Of a stretch of 64,000 bases of DNA, positions 46,276 to 54,207 are shown piece after piece (position 1 is the stretch's first letter; every line of letters begins with the position of its first letter). The notes under the pieces were generated by a model. The model saw only the letters and a program-made list of their open reading frames with translations. It did not search any database and had not been told where the DNA came from. The stretch is from Gordoniibacillus kamchatkensis. Lineage in GTDB: Bacteria > Bacillota > Bacilli > Paenibacillales > NBRC-103111. The stretch is from positions 1-64,000 of the forward strand of contig NZ_JXAK01000026.1 in assembly GCF_000829455.1 (NCBI RefSeq), in the 5' to 3' direction. The translations under genes and the position numbers were made by a program.

Positions 46276-46281
46276 TATTTT
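46253..46281 (+). promoter_or_regulatory. Candidate sigma-A promoter of the XRE regulator gene
   Basis: A perfect TTGACA is followed after 17 bases by TATTTT within an AT-rich stretch, about 85 bases before the GTG start. Confidence 0.55.
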
Positions 46282-46366
46282 CATTTGGTGCAATTTGATG
46301 TTTGAGGAGCAGAAGTGCGTTTGCATCTTCGGAATCAGCATTGTTTTGCGGCAAGGAGCGTGACCA

Positions 46367-46714
46367 GTGTCGATAACTGAACGCCTTAGAAATGCCAGGA
46401 AGAGCAAGAAAATAACTCTCCGGGAAATGTCCGAAAAACTCGGCATTGCCAAAAGCACATATGCAGCCTACGAATCAGGTTTCCGAACCCCCTCCCTTGA
46501 CACCTTAATTTCCATTTCCAAAATATTGGGAGTCACCAGTGATTACTTGCTCGGCCTAACCGAATCTGCGGATTATGATGCAAGCAATGCGAAACAGTAT
46601 TTGCAAAATGCCAAGTTCCACTGGGATGGAGTTCCCTTAACCGATGAGGATCTCGAGCTCATTAATCTTTTGTTGGAACGAATCATTCGCGACCGAAAAA
46701 AGCCTCTGGAATAA
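46367..46714 (+). CDS. XRE family transcriptional regulator
   Basis: DNA-binding protein of 115 residues. A Cro/CI helix-turn-helix fills residues 5-62 (LREMSEKLGIAKSTYAAYESG), typical of SinR/SlrR or phage-repressor-like proteins; the C-terminal 45 residues are charged and may dimerise (LTDEDLELINLLLERIIRD). GTG start with AAGGAG eight bases upstream. It stands at the beginning of an AT-richer run of orphan genes. Targets unknown. Confidence 0.9.
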   Translation: MSITERLRNARKSKKITLREMSEKLGIAKSTYAAYESGFRTPSLDTLISISKILGVTSDYLLGLTESADYDASNAKQYLQNAKFHWDGVPLTDEDLELINLLLERIIRDRKKPLE

Positions 46715-46940
46715 CAATACATAGACGGTGTTTGCCGCCCTCCTGGAAGACAATGGGAAAACTTCGGTTTTTCTTTGAATTCTAAGGGGGTTTTTTTGTG
46801 GAAAAAAGGGGGAAAATATATGTTTTCTTTTTTGTTAAAAAGTGGGATAATGAAAGAAATCAAGGTCTTTGGAACTATTTCCTTCTTGGCACTCACTGCC
46901 GATATAGGTCTAAGGGTTTAGTTGACGGGAGGCAGATACG

Positions 46941-47588
46941 ATGGACAGAGCGTTGAAGCTGATGCATCTGAATGTTTTATATAATCGTCTTGAATTTAAT
47001 TTAAAACGTCTGAATTACGTGTCTTCTGTTCCAGGCAGTCTCGACCTCAAGCAACTGCTGCAAGCTAAGCGTGAAATATCCGAGGAAGCCGAGTTTCGCC
47101 TGTTGGACCGCAGAATCGCTATTTCCAAATGCTTGCTTCGTATACAAGAACATGTCGAGGGCTCTACGGTCAGTTTATTTCTGGTCGACCGGTCGGCCGG
47201 GCAATTCATACACTGCTCAACGCCGGCTTCTCCGGTCGTTCTTCCCTGTACGGCCACGTTAACGGAAATAAGCGATATGCCGTTCCCACCCTCTAAGGCG
47301 GGAAACATCACCTTCTATTCTGATGTTCAACGCGATCCTTTGTTTCAACGAATGATCAATCCCGCCTTTTTGAAACAGTTTCAATCGTGTTTCGTTCTTT
47401 CTATGCCTCTTGATGACTCGCTATATTTTTGCATTCATCACTACTTTAAGACATATGACAAAGAACCTTCCTTTCAAATTCAACACAACATTGCATGCGC
47501 CGGTGAACGCGCCTTCCCTTTGTTAAAAGAGTGGTATGAATATAATTTCGCTGCATATTATGCGGGCAAAAAGAATAGAAATAAGTGA
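46941..47588 (+). CDS. Uncharacterised protein, possibly GAF-like
   Basis: A 215-residue soluble protein preceded by GGGAGG. The N-terminal 75 residues look helical (KRLNYVSSVPGSLDLKQLLQAKREISEEAE), and the remainder alternates short strands (VSLFLVDRSAGQFIHCSTP) in a way that resembles a GAF sensory domain. No signature motif is certain. It may be read with the upstream XRE gene, 226 bases away. Function not assigned. Confidence 0.6.
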   Translation: MDRALKLMHLNVLYNRLEFNLKRLNYVSSVPGSLDLKQLLQAKREISEEAEFRLLDRRIAISKCLLRIQEHVEGSTVSLFLVDRSAGQFIHCSTPASPVVLPCTATLTEISDMPFPPSKAGNITFYSDVQRDPLFQRMINPAFLKQFQSCFVLSMPLDDSLYFCIHHYFKTYDKEPSFQIQHNIACAGERAFPLLKEWYEYNFAAYYAGKKNRNK

Positions 47589-47728
47589 TGCACCGATAAC
47601 GACAGCTAAAACGCTATTTTCGGTTATTCATACAACTTTCCCCTATCAAAGCCCGGTTGTTGGTATATTCGCTATAGAAAGCAAATAGCGTCCATTGACC
47701 AAGTTGTCCGGCGGGAAGGGGTAATTTT

Positions 47729-47935
47729 ATGATTAGCAGCAATGACATCATGAATGGGCGATATGCTCGTAACCATTTTTCGCAATGTCCGAGAAAAATT
47801 CCGGGCTGCAACAGCCAGCCGCACAATTGCGATTACTGTCGCGCCCGCGCTTACCGGCCAATTGGCGGCGCTCCTAACGTGGCCAAATCCATCATGTTCC
47901 CGGGTGGTTACAAGTGCTCAAAACATCAAAAATAA
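47729..47935 (+). CDS. Doubtful small Cys-rich open frame
   Basis: A 68-residue frame with GAAGGGG seven bases before ATG. It contains CPRKIPGC and CDYC, giving several close Cys residues. Its 3' end overlaps the next gene by 22 bases in a different frame. Another frame through the same DNA (from 47754) is also open, so coding is not certain. Confidence 0.25.
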   Translation: MISSNDIMNGRYARNHFSQCPRKIPGCNSQPHNCDYCRARAYRPIGGAPNVAKSIMFPGGYKCSKHQK

Positions 47936-48396
47936 AGAGAAAACGATATTTGCAACTCTCGGCAATGATCATCGTCCTGTTCGCAGCGATGATCATCCTA
48001 TTTTTTTACGTTCCCCCTTTCTTTCAAGGACAATCCGCCAAAGCTGCCGTAAACCGGTTCTATCAATATGAAACAGCGGGCAATTTCGGCAACTCGTGGG
48101 AGCTGTTTCATCCGCAAATGCAAAAGATGTTCTCCAAAGATGCTTATATTCAAAGAAGAGCCCACGTATTTATGCAAGATTTCGGTGTAAGCACTTTTCG
48201 CTTTGAACTTGGGCAGCCCAAACAATTGTCCAGGTGGCGCATGAGCAAAGATGTCCCCGAATTGGCTCACGTTTTTGTCGTCCCGGTCGTTCAACATTTT
48301 CAAAGCGCATTCGGCAATTTCTCTATCCGCCAGGATGTATACGCAGTCAAGGATAATAACCAGTGGCGGATTCTTTGGGCGTATGACGAAAGGTAA
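47914..48396 (+). CDS. Membrane-anchored small protein of unknown function (NTF2-like tail)
   Basis: A 160-residue protein with a basic N-terminus, a single membrane helix (about 15-37) and an extracellular domain. The domain begins AAVNRFYQYETAGNFGNSWELFHPQMQKMF and ends NQWRILWAYDER, resembling SnoaL/NTF2-like cell-surface domains found in Bacillus lipoproteins and anchored proteins. GTG start with GGTGG six bases upstream. It faces the small gene after galE. Function unknown. Confidence 0.65.
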   Translation: MLKTSKIKRKRYLQLSAMIIVLFAAMIILFFYVPPFFQGQSAKAAVNRFYQYETAGNFGNSWELFHPQMQKMFSKDAYIQRRAHVFMQDFGVSTFRFELGQPKQLSRWRMSKDVPELAHVFVVPVVQHFQSAFGNFSIRQDVYAVKDNNQWRILWAYDER

Positions 48397-48418
48397 GATG
48401 CCGACAGGTCAATTGGGG

Positions 48419-48550
48419 CTAACCTGCGTTTTTCCGGCGCCGAATGCAGTGCTCGATCACGCCTTGCAGCCATTCCAGCTGCTCTATGCTGGCCACCTTT
48501 AACAAATACCGCATAATCCTTCGGGTCTGCAGAGGAGATAATGGTTTCAT
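48419..48550 (-). CDS. 43-residue small protein downstream of galE
   Basis: A short, well-formed gene beginning MKPLSPLQTRRIMRYLLK and ending IEHCIRRRKNAG. The ATG has AAGGTG eight bases upstream and lies 22 bases after the galE stop, so it is probably co-transcribed. The basic, helical composition suggests a small nucleic-acid- or protein-binding peptide. No family recognised. Confidence 0.5.
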   Translation of the reverse strand: MKPLSPLQTRRIMRYLLKVASIEQLEWLQGVIEHCIRRRKNAG

Positions 48551-48572
48551 ATTGGGCACACCTTCTAAGCGT

Positions 48573-49577
48573 TTAATCAGTCAAGTTATTCGCTTGCCAC
48601 CGCCAGGCGTCTTCGCACATTACGCCGATATCCCGTTTTGCCACCCACCCCAACTTTTCCCTCGCCTTGTCGGGAGCGGCAATACTCACATCTACATCGC
48701 CGGGCCTGCGGGTCGTGTAGGTAACGGGAATTGTTTTGCCTGTTGCTTTTCTAAAAGCGTCAACAACCTCGAGAACGCTATATCCCTTGCCCGTGCCGAG
48801 ATTGAAAGCTTCGATCCCCGCCTCTGTCAGTACCTTATCAAGAGCTTTGAGATGCCCGTCGGCCAAATCCATAACGTGGATGTAGTCCCTGATCCCGGTC
48901 CCGTCGGGTGTGCAATAATCGCCTCCGAAGATGGAAAGCTCCTTTAATTTTCCGGCCGCCACCTGGCTCACGTAGGGCACTAAATTGTTCGGTATTCCCC
49001 TTGGATCTTCCCCGATTTTGCCGCTCGGATGAGCCCCGATCGGATTAAAATAGCGGAGCAGGGCGATGCTCCATTCCGTATCCGACAGCCACAAATCATA
49101 AAGAATTTGTTCCAGCATCAGCTTTGTACGCCCATACGGATTCGTTGCCCCGAGAGCGGCCTCCTCCGTTATCGGCACCTGCTCAGGCACCCCGTATACG
49201 GTTGCCGACGAGCTGAACACCAGTTTCTTGACTCCGTGCTTCTGCATAACTTCGCATAGATTAAGAGTTCCCGTGATATTGTTGTGATAATAATGCAACG
49301 GTATTCGAGCCGATTCTCCCACCGATTTTAAGCCGGCAAAGTGAATGACCGCTTCGATGCGATGGCTCGAAAATATGTTCCTTAAAGTTTCCCGATCGAG
49401 CAAATCTGCCTGATAAAACGTAAAATCGCGGTCCGTAATTTCCCGGACCCGTTGCAAAGTAGAGAACTTGCTGTTGGATAAGTTGTCGATAACGACGATA
49501 TCATACCCTGCGTTCAACAATTGAACAGAAGTATGGCTGCCGATATAACCTGCGCCTCCTGTAACCAAGATGGCCAC
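48573..49577 (-). CDS. galE: UDP-glucose 4-epimerase
   Basis: Cytosolic NAD-dependent epimerase interconverting UDP-glucose and UDP-galactose, supplying sugar nucleotides for the neighbouring polysaccharide genes. It shows VTGGAGYIGSHT at the N-terminus, IHFAGLKSVGES, the catalytic SSSATVYG (Ser) with YGRTK (Tyr/Lys), and DYIHVMDLADGH. The GTG start, with AAGGA nine bases upstream, gives the standard beginning MAILVTGG and 334 residues; ATGs at 49586 and 49583 are poorly spaced. Confidence 0.95.
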   Translation of the reverse strand: MAILVTGGAGYIGSHTSVQLLNAGYDIVVIDNLSNSKFSTLQRVREITDRDFTFYQADLLDRETLRNIFSSHRIEAVIHFAGLKSVGESARIPLHYYHNNITGTLNLCEVMQKHGVKKLVFSSSATVYGVPEQVPITEEAALGATNPYGRTKLMLEQILYDLWLSDTEWSIALLRYFNPIGAHPSGKIGEDPRGIPNNLVPYVSQVAAGKLKELSIFGGDYCTPDGTGIRDYIHVMDLADGHLKALDKVLTEAGIEAFNLGTGKGYSVLEVVDAFRKATGKTIPVTYTTRRPGDVDVSIAAPDKAREKLGWVAKRDIGVMCEDAWRWQANNLTD

Positions 49578-49605
49578 TGTCATCATTCCTTCTTCTAAAA
49601 ATGAT

Positions 49606-51819
49606 TTAACGGCTTCGGTTTAAAATACCGTTAATCGGGTTATAGTCGAGCATAGCAATCCAAGGCCGCGAAGCTATTTCGTTTTGGCCGCGCTTGTCTT
49701 GCTGCTGCCGGTACGTCATGAACAGCCAAATATCCGCTTCCGGAACGAGGGTGGCAGTCTTTCGCGATTGTCGTAAAAAAGGAATCGCTTCGCTATAGTT
49801 CCCCGCTAACGCAAGAGCTTGCCCTGCACGCAAATCCAGCAGCGGCGAGCTGTCCCGATAAGTTGCAAGCACATAGTTTTTGAACCGGTTCGCCGACTGT
49901 TGATAACGAACCATCTGTTCTACGATGAGCGCATTCGATGCGATCTCGCCGTCCTTCGAAGCTTTGCCCTTCAAGAAGCTGTCGATGGCGGCCTGCACCC
50001 CGTAATCCAGCGTGCTTTCGTAGTAATCGAGCATGGCCGGCTGCAGACGCAATGCTTTTTCCGACTCTCGATACGCGTCTTCCCATTTCTTGTAATATCC
50101 GAGTGCCAGCGACAGTTCATGCGGCCATTCCGCATTGTAGGGATCCAGCCTTTGCGCGAGCAGCAATTGCGAGAGCTGCTCGTTCGTCCCTATTTTGGCT
50201 CTGGCCAGCTGGACATGAGGCTGCGGATCCAGCGGAAGAAGCGCAGCTGCCCGGGCCAAATGAGCCGCTGCCTCATCACTTTGGCCTTGCTCCAGCTCGC
50301 TACTCCCAGCCTGCAAATAATAATCGCCCACTGCCTGTGGGATGGTTGCCAGAATAAGACATCCGGCAACACCAGCCCCCAGAGCTTGAAAGCGAGTCGT
50401 GGACCAGCGAAGCGGCGGCATTTGGGCGGAAACGATGCCGGCGATCATGAGGACCAGCAGCAGCATCGAGTAGAAATTCAGGTCAAAATCGATGAAAGAA
50501 TGAAGCCCGATAACAATTGCGGCGACGCCCAGTACGCGCGCCAATGAAGGAGGATCTGCTTTTCGCAAGCAAGTAGCCAAGCTCCACCAGAACAGAACAA
50601 AAAGCGCCAAGCCGACAAGCCCCAGCTCTACCGCTATTTGCAAATAATGATTATGGGTCAAATTGGCAATGTAATAGAAACGCTGATATTGGTGGTACAT
50701 CCGCGACCAACCGTCTCCCCCGCTCCCCACAACGGGATGGTCGCGGATCATTTTAAGCGCGTCGCGGTCAAATTCTAGACGAAGAAAAGCGTTTGTTTCG
50801 TTCAAGCTCATATTTGTTAGGCGCTGCAGCTTCTGTGATGACAGTTTGATTGCTGCTTGACTCAAAGACGAAGAATGAAGCACTCCCATTGCCACCAGCC
50901 CTGCAGCGATAACTGCCGCCACATTCAAACGCCGGCTTTTCTGTTGAATCATCAATGCGGCAGTCGCCAACCCGATAACCGCCCCCGCGGCCCCTCCTCC
51001 CATCAGCCAGCTCCAGGCGCCGTTCCAATCCGCCGACGAGGCATGACCGTCTGCGCCTTTCACCGTCAATAGTCCCGCCGTCATCGTGCCTATAAAAAAT
51101 GCGGCACCTGCCAACCGCTGGCCCCTGGGCAAGGCGACAACTAACCCGATCATCGCCGCCGGCACGGCCAACAACGCCCCTCTTGAAGCCGCCAGCAGAA
51201 AGGTCAAGCTGTACAGGAAGCAAACGATGCCGGCAACAGGCAGCATCAGCCATTTACTTTTCCCGGAAAAAGCCGCTCCGATCGTAACAAGCCACATAGC
51301 CAAAACGTATATCGCATACGTGTTTGCATATTGAAAAGTCGATGCAAACCGGTTTTTTTCGCTCATCAAATTATTGGCATCGTTCAGCCCGACATGTCCG
51401 CCCATATATATGGCGAGACCGATCGACACTACACCTAAACTTGCCGCAATAAGAACCCATGACAGCCACAGCCCCCAGCGAGGCTCGATTTTGCATTCTT
51501 CGCGCATGGCATATAAAACCAAAAGTCCGCCGGCCCATTGCAGGACGACATTGGCGTGCCCCTGAGGAAACAGGGCCGTAAAGGAAGTAAGCAAATACAG
51601 AAGCAAAATCGCCAGCACCGACAGCTCGAGCCAGCTGCTGAACAGCGCGATCCGCCGGCGCTCCAGCCGAAAACCGAACCACCATAGCAAAAAAGCAAAC
51701 GCCACCATCGCTTCCGCAATGTGCTGCTCTTTTTGAAAGAAAAGCCCATGAAAAATGAAGCTGCATGCAACCGTTAACCCTAGTAGAAACGCACCCGTAA
51801 GCCTCGCATATTTTGGCAC
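49606..51819 (-). CDS. O-antigen ligase-like membrane protein with C-terminal TPR region
   Basis: Large polytopic membrane protein (about 737 residues) with some 12 membrane helices over the first 480 residues and a Wzy_C-type periplasm-facing loop (RLEFDRDALKMIRDHPVVGSG followed by THNHYLQIAVELGL, the conserved ligase region). The last 240 residues form TPR-like helical repeats (EQGQSDEAAAHLARAAALLPLDPQPHVQL). In Paenibacillaceae such proteins may attach S-layer or secondary-wall glycans. GTG start with AGAGG eight bases upstream. It lies directly upstream of galE. Confidence 0.87.
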   Translation of the reverse strand: MPKYARLTGAFLLGLTVACSFIFHGLFFQKEQHIAEAMVAFAFLLWWFGFRLERRRIALFSSWLELSVLAILLLYLLTSFTALFPQGHANVVLQWAGGLLVLYAMREECKIEPRWGLWLSWVLIAASLGVVSIGLAIYMGGHVGLNDANNLMSEKNRFASTFQYANTYAIYVLAMWLVTIGAAFSGKSKWLMLPVAGIVCFLYSLTFLLAASRGALLAVPAAMIGLVVALPRGQRLAGAAFFIGTMTAGLLTVKGADGHASSADWNGAWSWLMGGGAAGAVIGLATAALMIQQKSRRLNVAAVIAAGLVAMGVLHSSSLSQAAIKLSSQKLQRLTNMSLNETNAFLRLEFDRDALKMIRDHPVVGSGGDGWSRMYHQYQRFYYIANLTHNHYLQIAVELGLVGLALFVLFWWSLATCLRKADPPSLARVLGVAAIVIGLHSFIDFDLNFYSMLLLVLMIAGIVSAQMPPLRWSTTRFQALGAGVAGCLILATIPQAVGDYYLQAGSSELEQGQSDEAAAHLARAAALLPLDPQPHVQLARAKIGTNEQLSQLLLAQRLDPYNAEWPHELSLALGYYKKWEDAYRESEKALRLQPAMLDYYESTLDYGVQAAIDSFLKGKASKDGEIASNALIVEQMVRYQQSANRFKNYVLATYRDSSPLLDLRAGQALALAGNYSEAIPFLRQSRKTATLVPEADIWLFMTYRQQQDKRGQNEIASRPWIAMLDYNPINGILNRSR

Positions 51820-51913
51820 TGTCGATTCCTCTTTTACGCTTACTTTATTGCGTCGAAAACCGAACAAGACCCCGGTCAAAAGATGCAGGTCCCAGGGTCT
51901 CGCGTTCTAACGA

Positions 51914-52861
51914 TCATTTTTTTGGAGTAATGACGATATGCACTCTTCCTTTAAGAAGCCAGATGGCACCGACCAGGAAGATAAGGAAGGCCGCAATCCC
52001 GATAATCCATGTCCAAGGAATAATCATAACGCTGGTTTGGCTTTGCACCGTTAACTCCCGCGTCTCGCCATACGTGATCGTGAGAACGACATCATACTTT
52101 CCCCAGAGCGGGTAATCCGTCCATCGTACGTGGATGGGAAAGGCTCCTTGCGGAAGCATCGCATCGAGACTGACAGGAATTGTTTGAATCACTTGCCCGT
52201 TGCGCAGGATCTGCAGGCTCCCTTTCGGTTTGGCGGAAATGTTGCCTTCATTGAGCAGCTCTGCGGTGAAATCGACATAGCCTTTCCAATAATGCAGAGC
52301 TGCGCCTAGCGGTTTACGAAATTGCAGCGATTCGCGAACGGTTCCGGGTATGGTTAAGTAGATCCGTACGCCGACACGTTCTACAATGCTCAGCTGTACG
52401 TTCTTTTTTTGATCAGAGCCTACCACGTTGCTGGATCTTGGCGGTAGTTCGGCGATAATCCCGCCCGCATATTCCCCTGGCAGGAGCTGCTCAGGCACGC
52501 GCATCCGGAAGGTCACCTTGCGGTTTTCCCCGGGCTTAAGCGTCACCAAACTATCGGAAAGTTCTACCCACTGTCCGACTTGCTTGCGCGGACTCGTCTC
52601 GTTCTGTAAGGCAAAACCGCCCTGCGTTGTGGTATAAGCATCCACCGGATACAGCTTGACGGTAACAGTTTGATCCGTTGGATTATGAACTACAACCGTG
52701 TCGTTGATCTGCTCTCCTGGCTTCGATTTGTAAACCAACCAGTCCCCGCTCAGCGGCAAAATGCCGATTGAGTTTGTTTCCGCACCCGAAATCGCCGCAG
52801 CCGGAAGCGCCATTGCAGCAGCGATTAATAGAAGGAATCCTGCTAGAAGTTTAATTCGCAT
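51914..52861 (-). CDS. DUF916-type (WxL-interacting) cell-surface protein
   Basis: Type I membrane protein of 315 residues: signal peptide (about 1-27), an extracellular region of two Ig-like folds (VVVHNPTDQTVTVKLYPVDAY, then RVPEQLLPGEYAGGI), and a C-terminal membrane helix (about 283-303) with a short basic tail. This is the layout of DUF916/DUF3324 proteins that partner WxL proteins on the Gram-positive wall. It follows the WxL gene after four bases with no clear own ribosome site, so translation is probably coupled. Confidence 0.82.
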   Translation of the reverse strand: MRIKLLAGFLLLIAAAMALPAAAISGAETNSIGILPLSGDWLVYKSKPGEQINDTVVVHNPTDQTVTVKLYPVDAYTTTQGGFALQNETSPRKQVGQWVELSDSLVTLKPGENRKVTFRMRVPEQLLPGEYAGGIIAELPPRSSNVVGSDQKKNVQLSIVERVGVRIYLTIPGTVRESLQFRKPLGAALHYWKGYVDFTAELLNEGNISAKPKGSLQILRNGQVIQTIPVSLDAMLPQGAFPIHVRWTDYPLWGKYDVVLTITYGETRELTVQSQTSVMIIPWTWIIGIAAFLIFLVGAIWLLKGRVHIVITPKK

Positions 52862-52865
52862 AGGG

Positions 52866-53447
52866 TCAAGAAATCGTAACGGTCAGAGTCGATACGTAAG
52901 GATTGAGCGGGCTGCTTCCGACCGTACCGCTATAGTTCGAACGGTAGGCGTTTGCCGGCAGGGTAAACTGAATGGTTGGCGTAAACGTATATTTGCCTTT
53001 ATTGTTGCCGGGAGAGGAAATAAACGTCTGGTTAGATGATGTTAAGGTGACCGTGTTCGACACCAGCGTATTTTCCGGATCCGACCCGGTCTCTTTCGTG
53101 ATGGTACCGGAACTGATGGACATTCCGGCTTGACCCAATGCAATTGTGCGAGGCGTCGTCTCAACGGTTCCTGCCCCACTTACTAGATCCGTAGCCGAAA
53201 CGGTCAGCGACCAGCCGGTGCCGGTGCCGCGCGGATCTTTAACGGTCCACACCGAACCGGCGGATCCGCTGACGGTTTGATTTTCGCCGTTCAACGTTGT
53301 GCTGGTTAAAGTAAAGTTCGCCGTATTGATGCTCAAAGGCCCTCCCATAACGCTCTGGGACACAACTGCCGTACCGGTATCCGCCATGGTTGAGGAGGTT
53401 AAGCCAAAGACACCTAATAACGAAAGCAATAGGATTTTTCTTTTCAT
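52866..53447 (-). CDS. WxL-domain-like surface protein
   Basis: Exported protein of 193 residues: signal peptide (about 1-23, ending TMADTG), then an all-beta Ser/Thr-rich region. It has the WxL-type pair: an inner GWSLTVSATDL and a distal YVSTLTVTIS at the C-terminus. WxL domains bind peptidoglycan non-covalently. It pairs with the adjacent DUF916 gene, the normal partner in lactobacilli and enterococci, and lies behind an SLH-protein gene and its terminator. GGGGGAG precedes the ATG by five bases. Confidence 0.8.
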   Translation of the reverse strand: MKRKILLLSLLGVFGLTSSTMADTGTAVVSQSVMGGPLSINTANFTLTSTTLNGENQTVSGSAGSVWTVKDPRGTGTGWSLTVSATDLVSGAGTVETTPRTIALGQAGMSISSGTITKETGSDPENTLVSNTVTLTSSNQTFISSPGNNKGKYTFTPTIQFTLPANAYRSNYSGTVGSSPLNPYVSTLTVTIS

Positions 53448-53505
53448 ACTTTCTCCCCCAATGTATTCAACCCGAGAATAATTACGAGAGGCTATTTTAC
53501 AAAAA

Positions 53506-53540
53506 TGAGACCGGCGCCAAATCGATAGGCGCCGGTCTCA
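53506..53540 (-). terminator. Terminator after the SLH-domain gene
   Basis: A perfect 13-bp stem TGAGACCGGCGCC with its complement, 9-base loop, followed by TTTTTG on the minus strand. Confidence 0.88.
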
Positions 53541-53551
53541 TGCTCGAATCG

Positions 53552-54190
53552 TTACTTGTATTTTGCCAGAACTCGTTCAATAATACTGGCCATCTCGCCG
53601 CGGGTGATCGTCGTATCGGGGCCAAATTCCTTACCGGCATCTGCCGAAAAAATCCCCGCTTTAACGAGAGCAGCCAAGAGCCCCTTCTCTTCGTCTGACA
53701 AACCGCTTAAATCGGTAAACGGCAATGCGTCCGTGGAAGGCTTCAGCTTGAGCGCTTTGGCAAGCACAATGGCCACTTTTAGCCGTGTCAACGGCGCGTC
53801 CGCTTGCGTATCGACCGGGACGAGTCCAAGTTTGGCGGCATCGGCGATAGCAGCTGCTGCCCAATCCGCTGTATCTTCTTTGGGCGGCATGCCAAGGAGA
53901 CGCAGCAAGACAGTGGCGGCCTCCGCCATATTGAGCGGATTGTCGGGTCTGAACGATCCGTCTTCATAACCTACCATGAGCCCGGCCTGCACCAAATGAA
54001 CGATAGACGACGATACAGGGCTGTTATCCGGTACGTCGAAAGGTACACAGTGTTTGTTCCCCAGTTTTACACCTTTGTCGCACCGGGGCCCTCCGTACAC
54101 GGATTTGGAGACATTATCTTCTGCAAAGGCTACACTAGATGTCGAAATGATGGTCGCTGCAGCAAGAACTGCACTCAATACGCGTTTCAT
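53552..54190 (-). CDS. Small SLH-domain cell-wall protein
   Basis: Exported protein of 212 residues: signal peptide (about 1-23), a short Cys-containing region (GPRCDKGVKLGNKHCVPF), then three SLH modules, recognised by YEDGSFRPDNPLNMAEAATVL, by LTRLKVAIVLAKAL and by FGPDTTITRGEMASIIERVL. SLH triplets bind pyruvylated secondary cell-wall polymer. It has almost nothing besides the anchor, so it may be an adaptor. ATG start with GAGAGGTG nine bases upstream; a GTG four codons earlier is possible. Confidence 0.9.
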   Translation of the reverse strand: MKRVLSAVLAAATIISTSSVAFAEDNVSKSVYGGPRCDKGVKLGNKHCVPFDVPDNSPVSSSIVHLVQAGLMVGYEDGSFRPDNPLNMAEAATVLLRLLGMPPKEDTADWAAAAIADAAKLGLVPVDTQADAPLTRLKVAIVLAKALKLKPSTDALPFTDLSGLSDEEKGLLAALVKAGIFSADAGKEFGPDTTITRGEMASIIERVLAKYK

Positions 54191-54207
54191 CCTTAAAAAC
54201 ACCTCTC

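Noticed and set aside
47754-48071. A 105-codon plus-strand frame overlapping the membrane protein gene
   Set aside because: It runs out of frame through the better-supported membrane protein at 47914 and lacks a good ribosome site.
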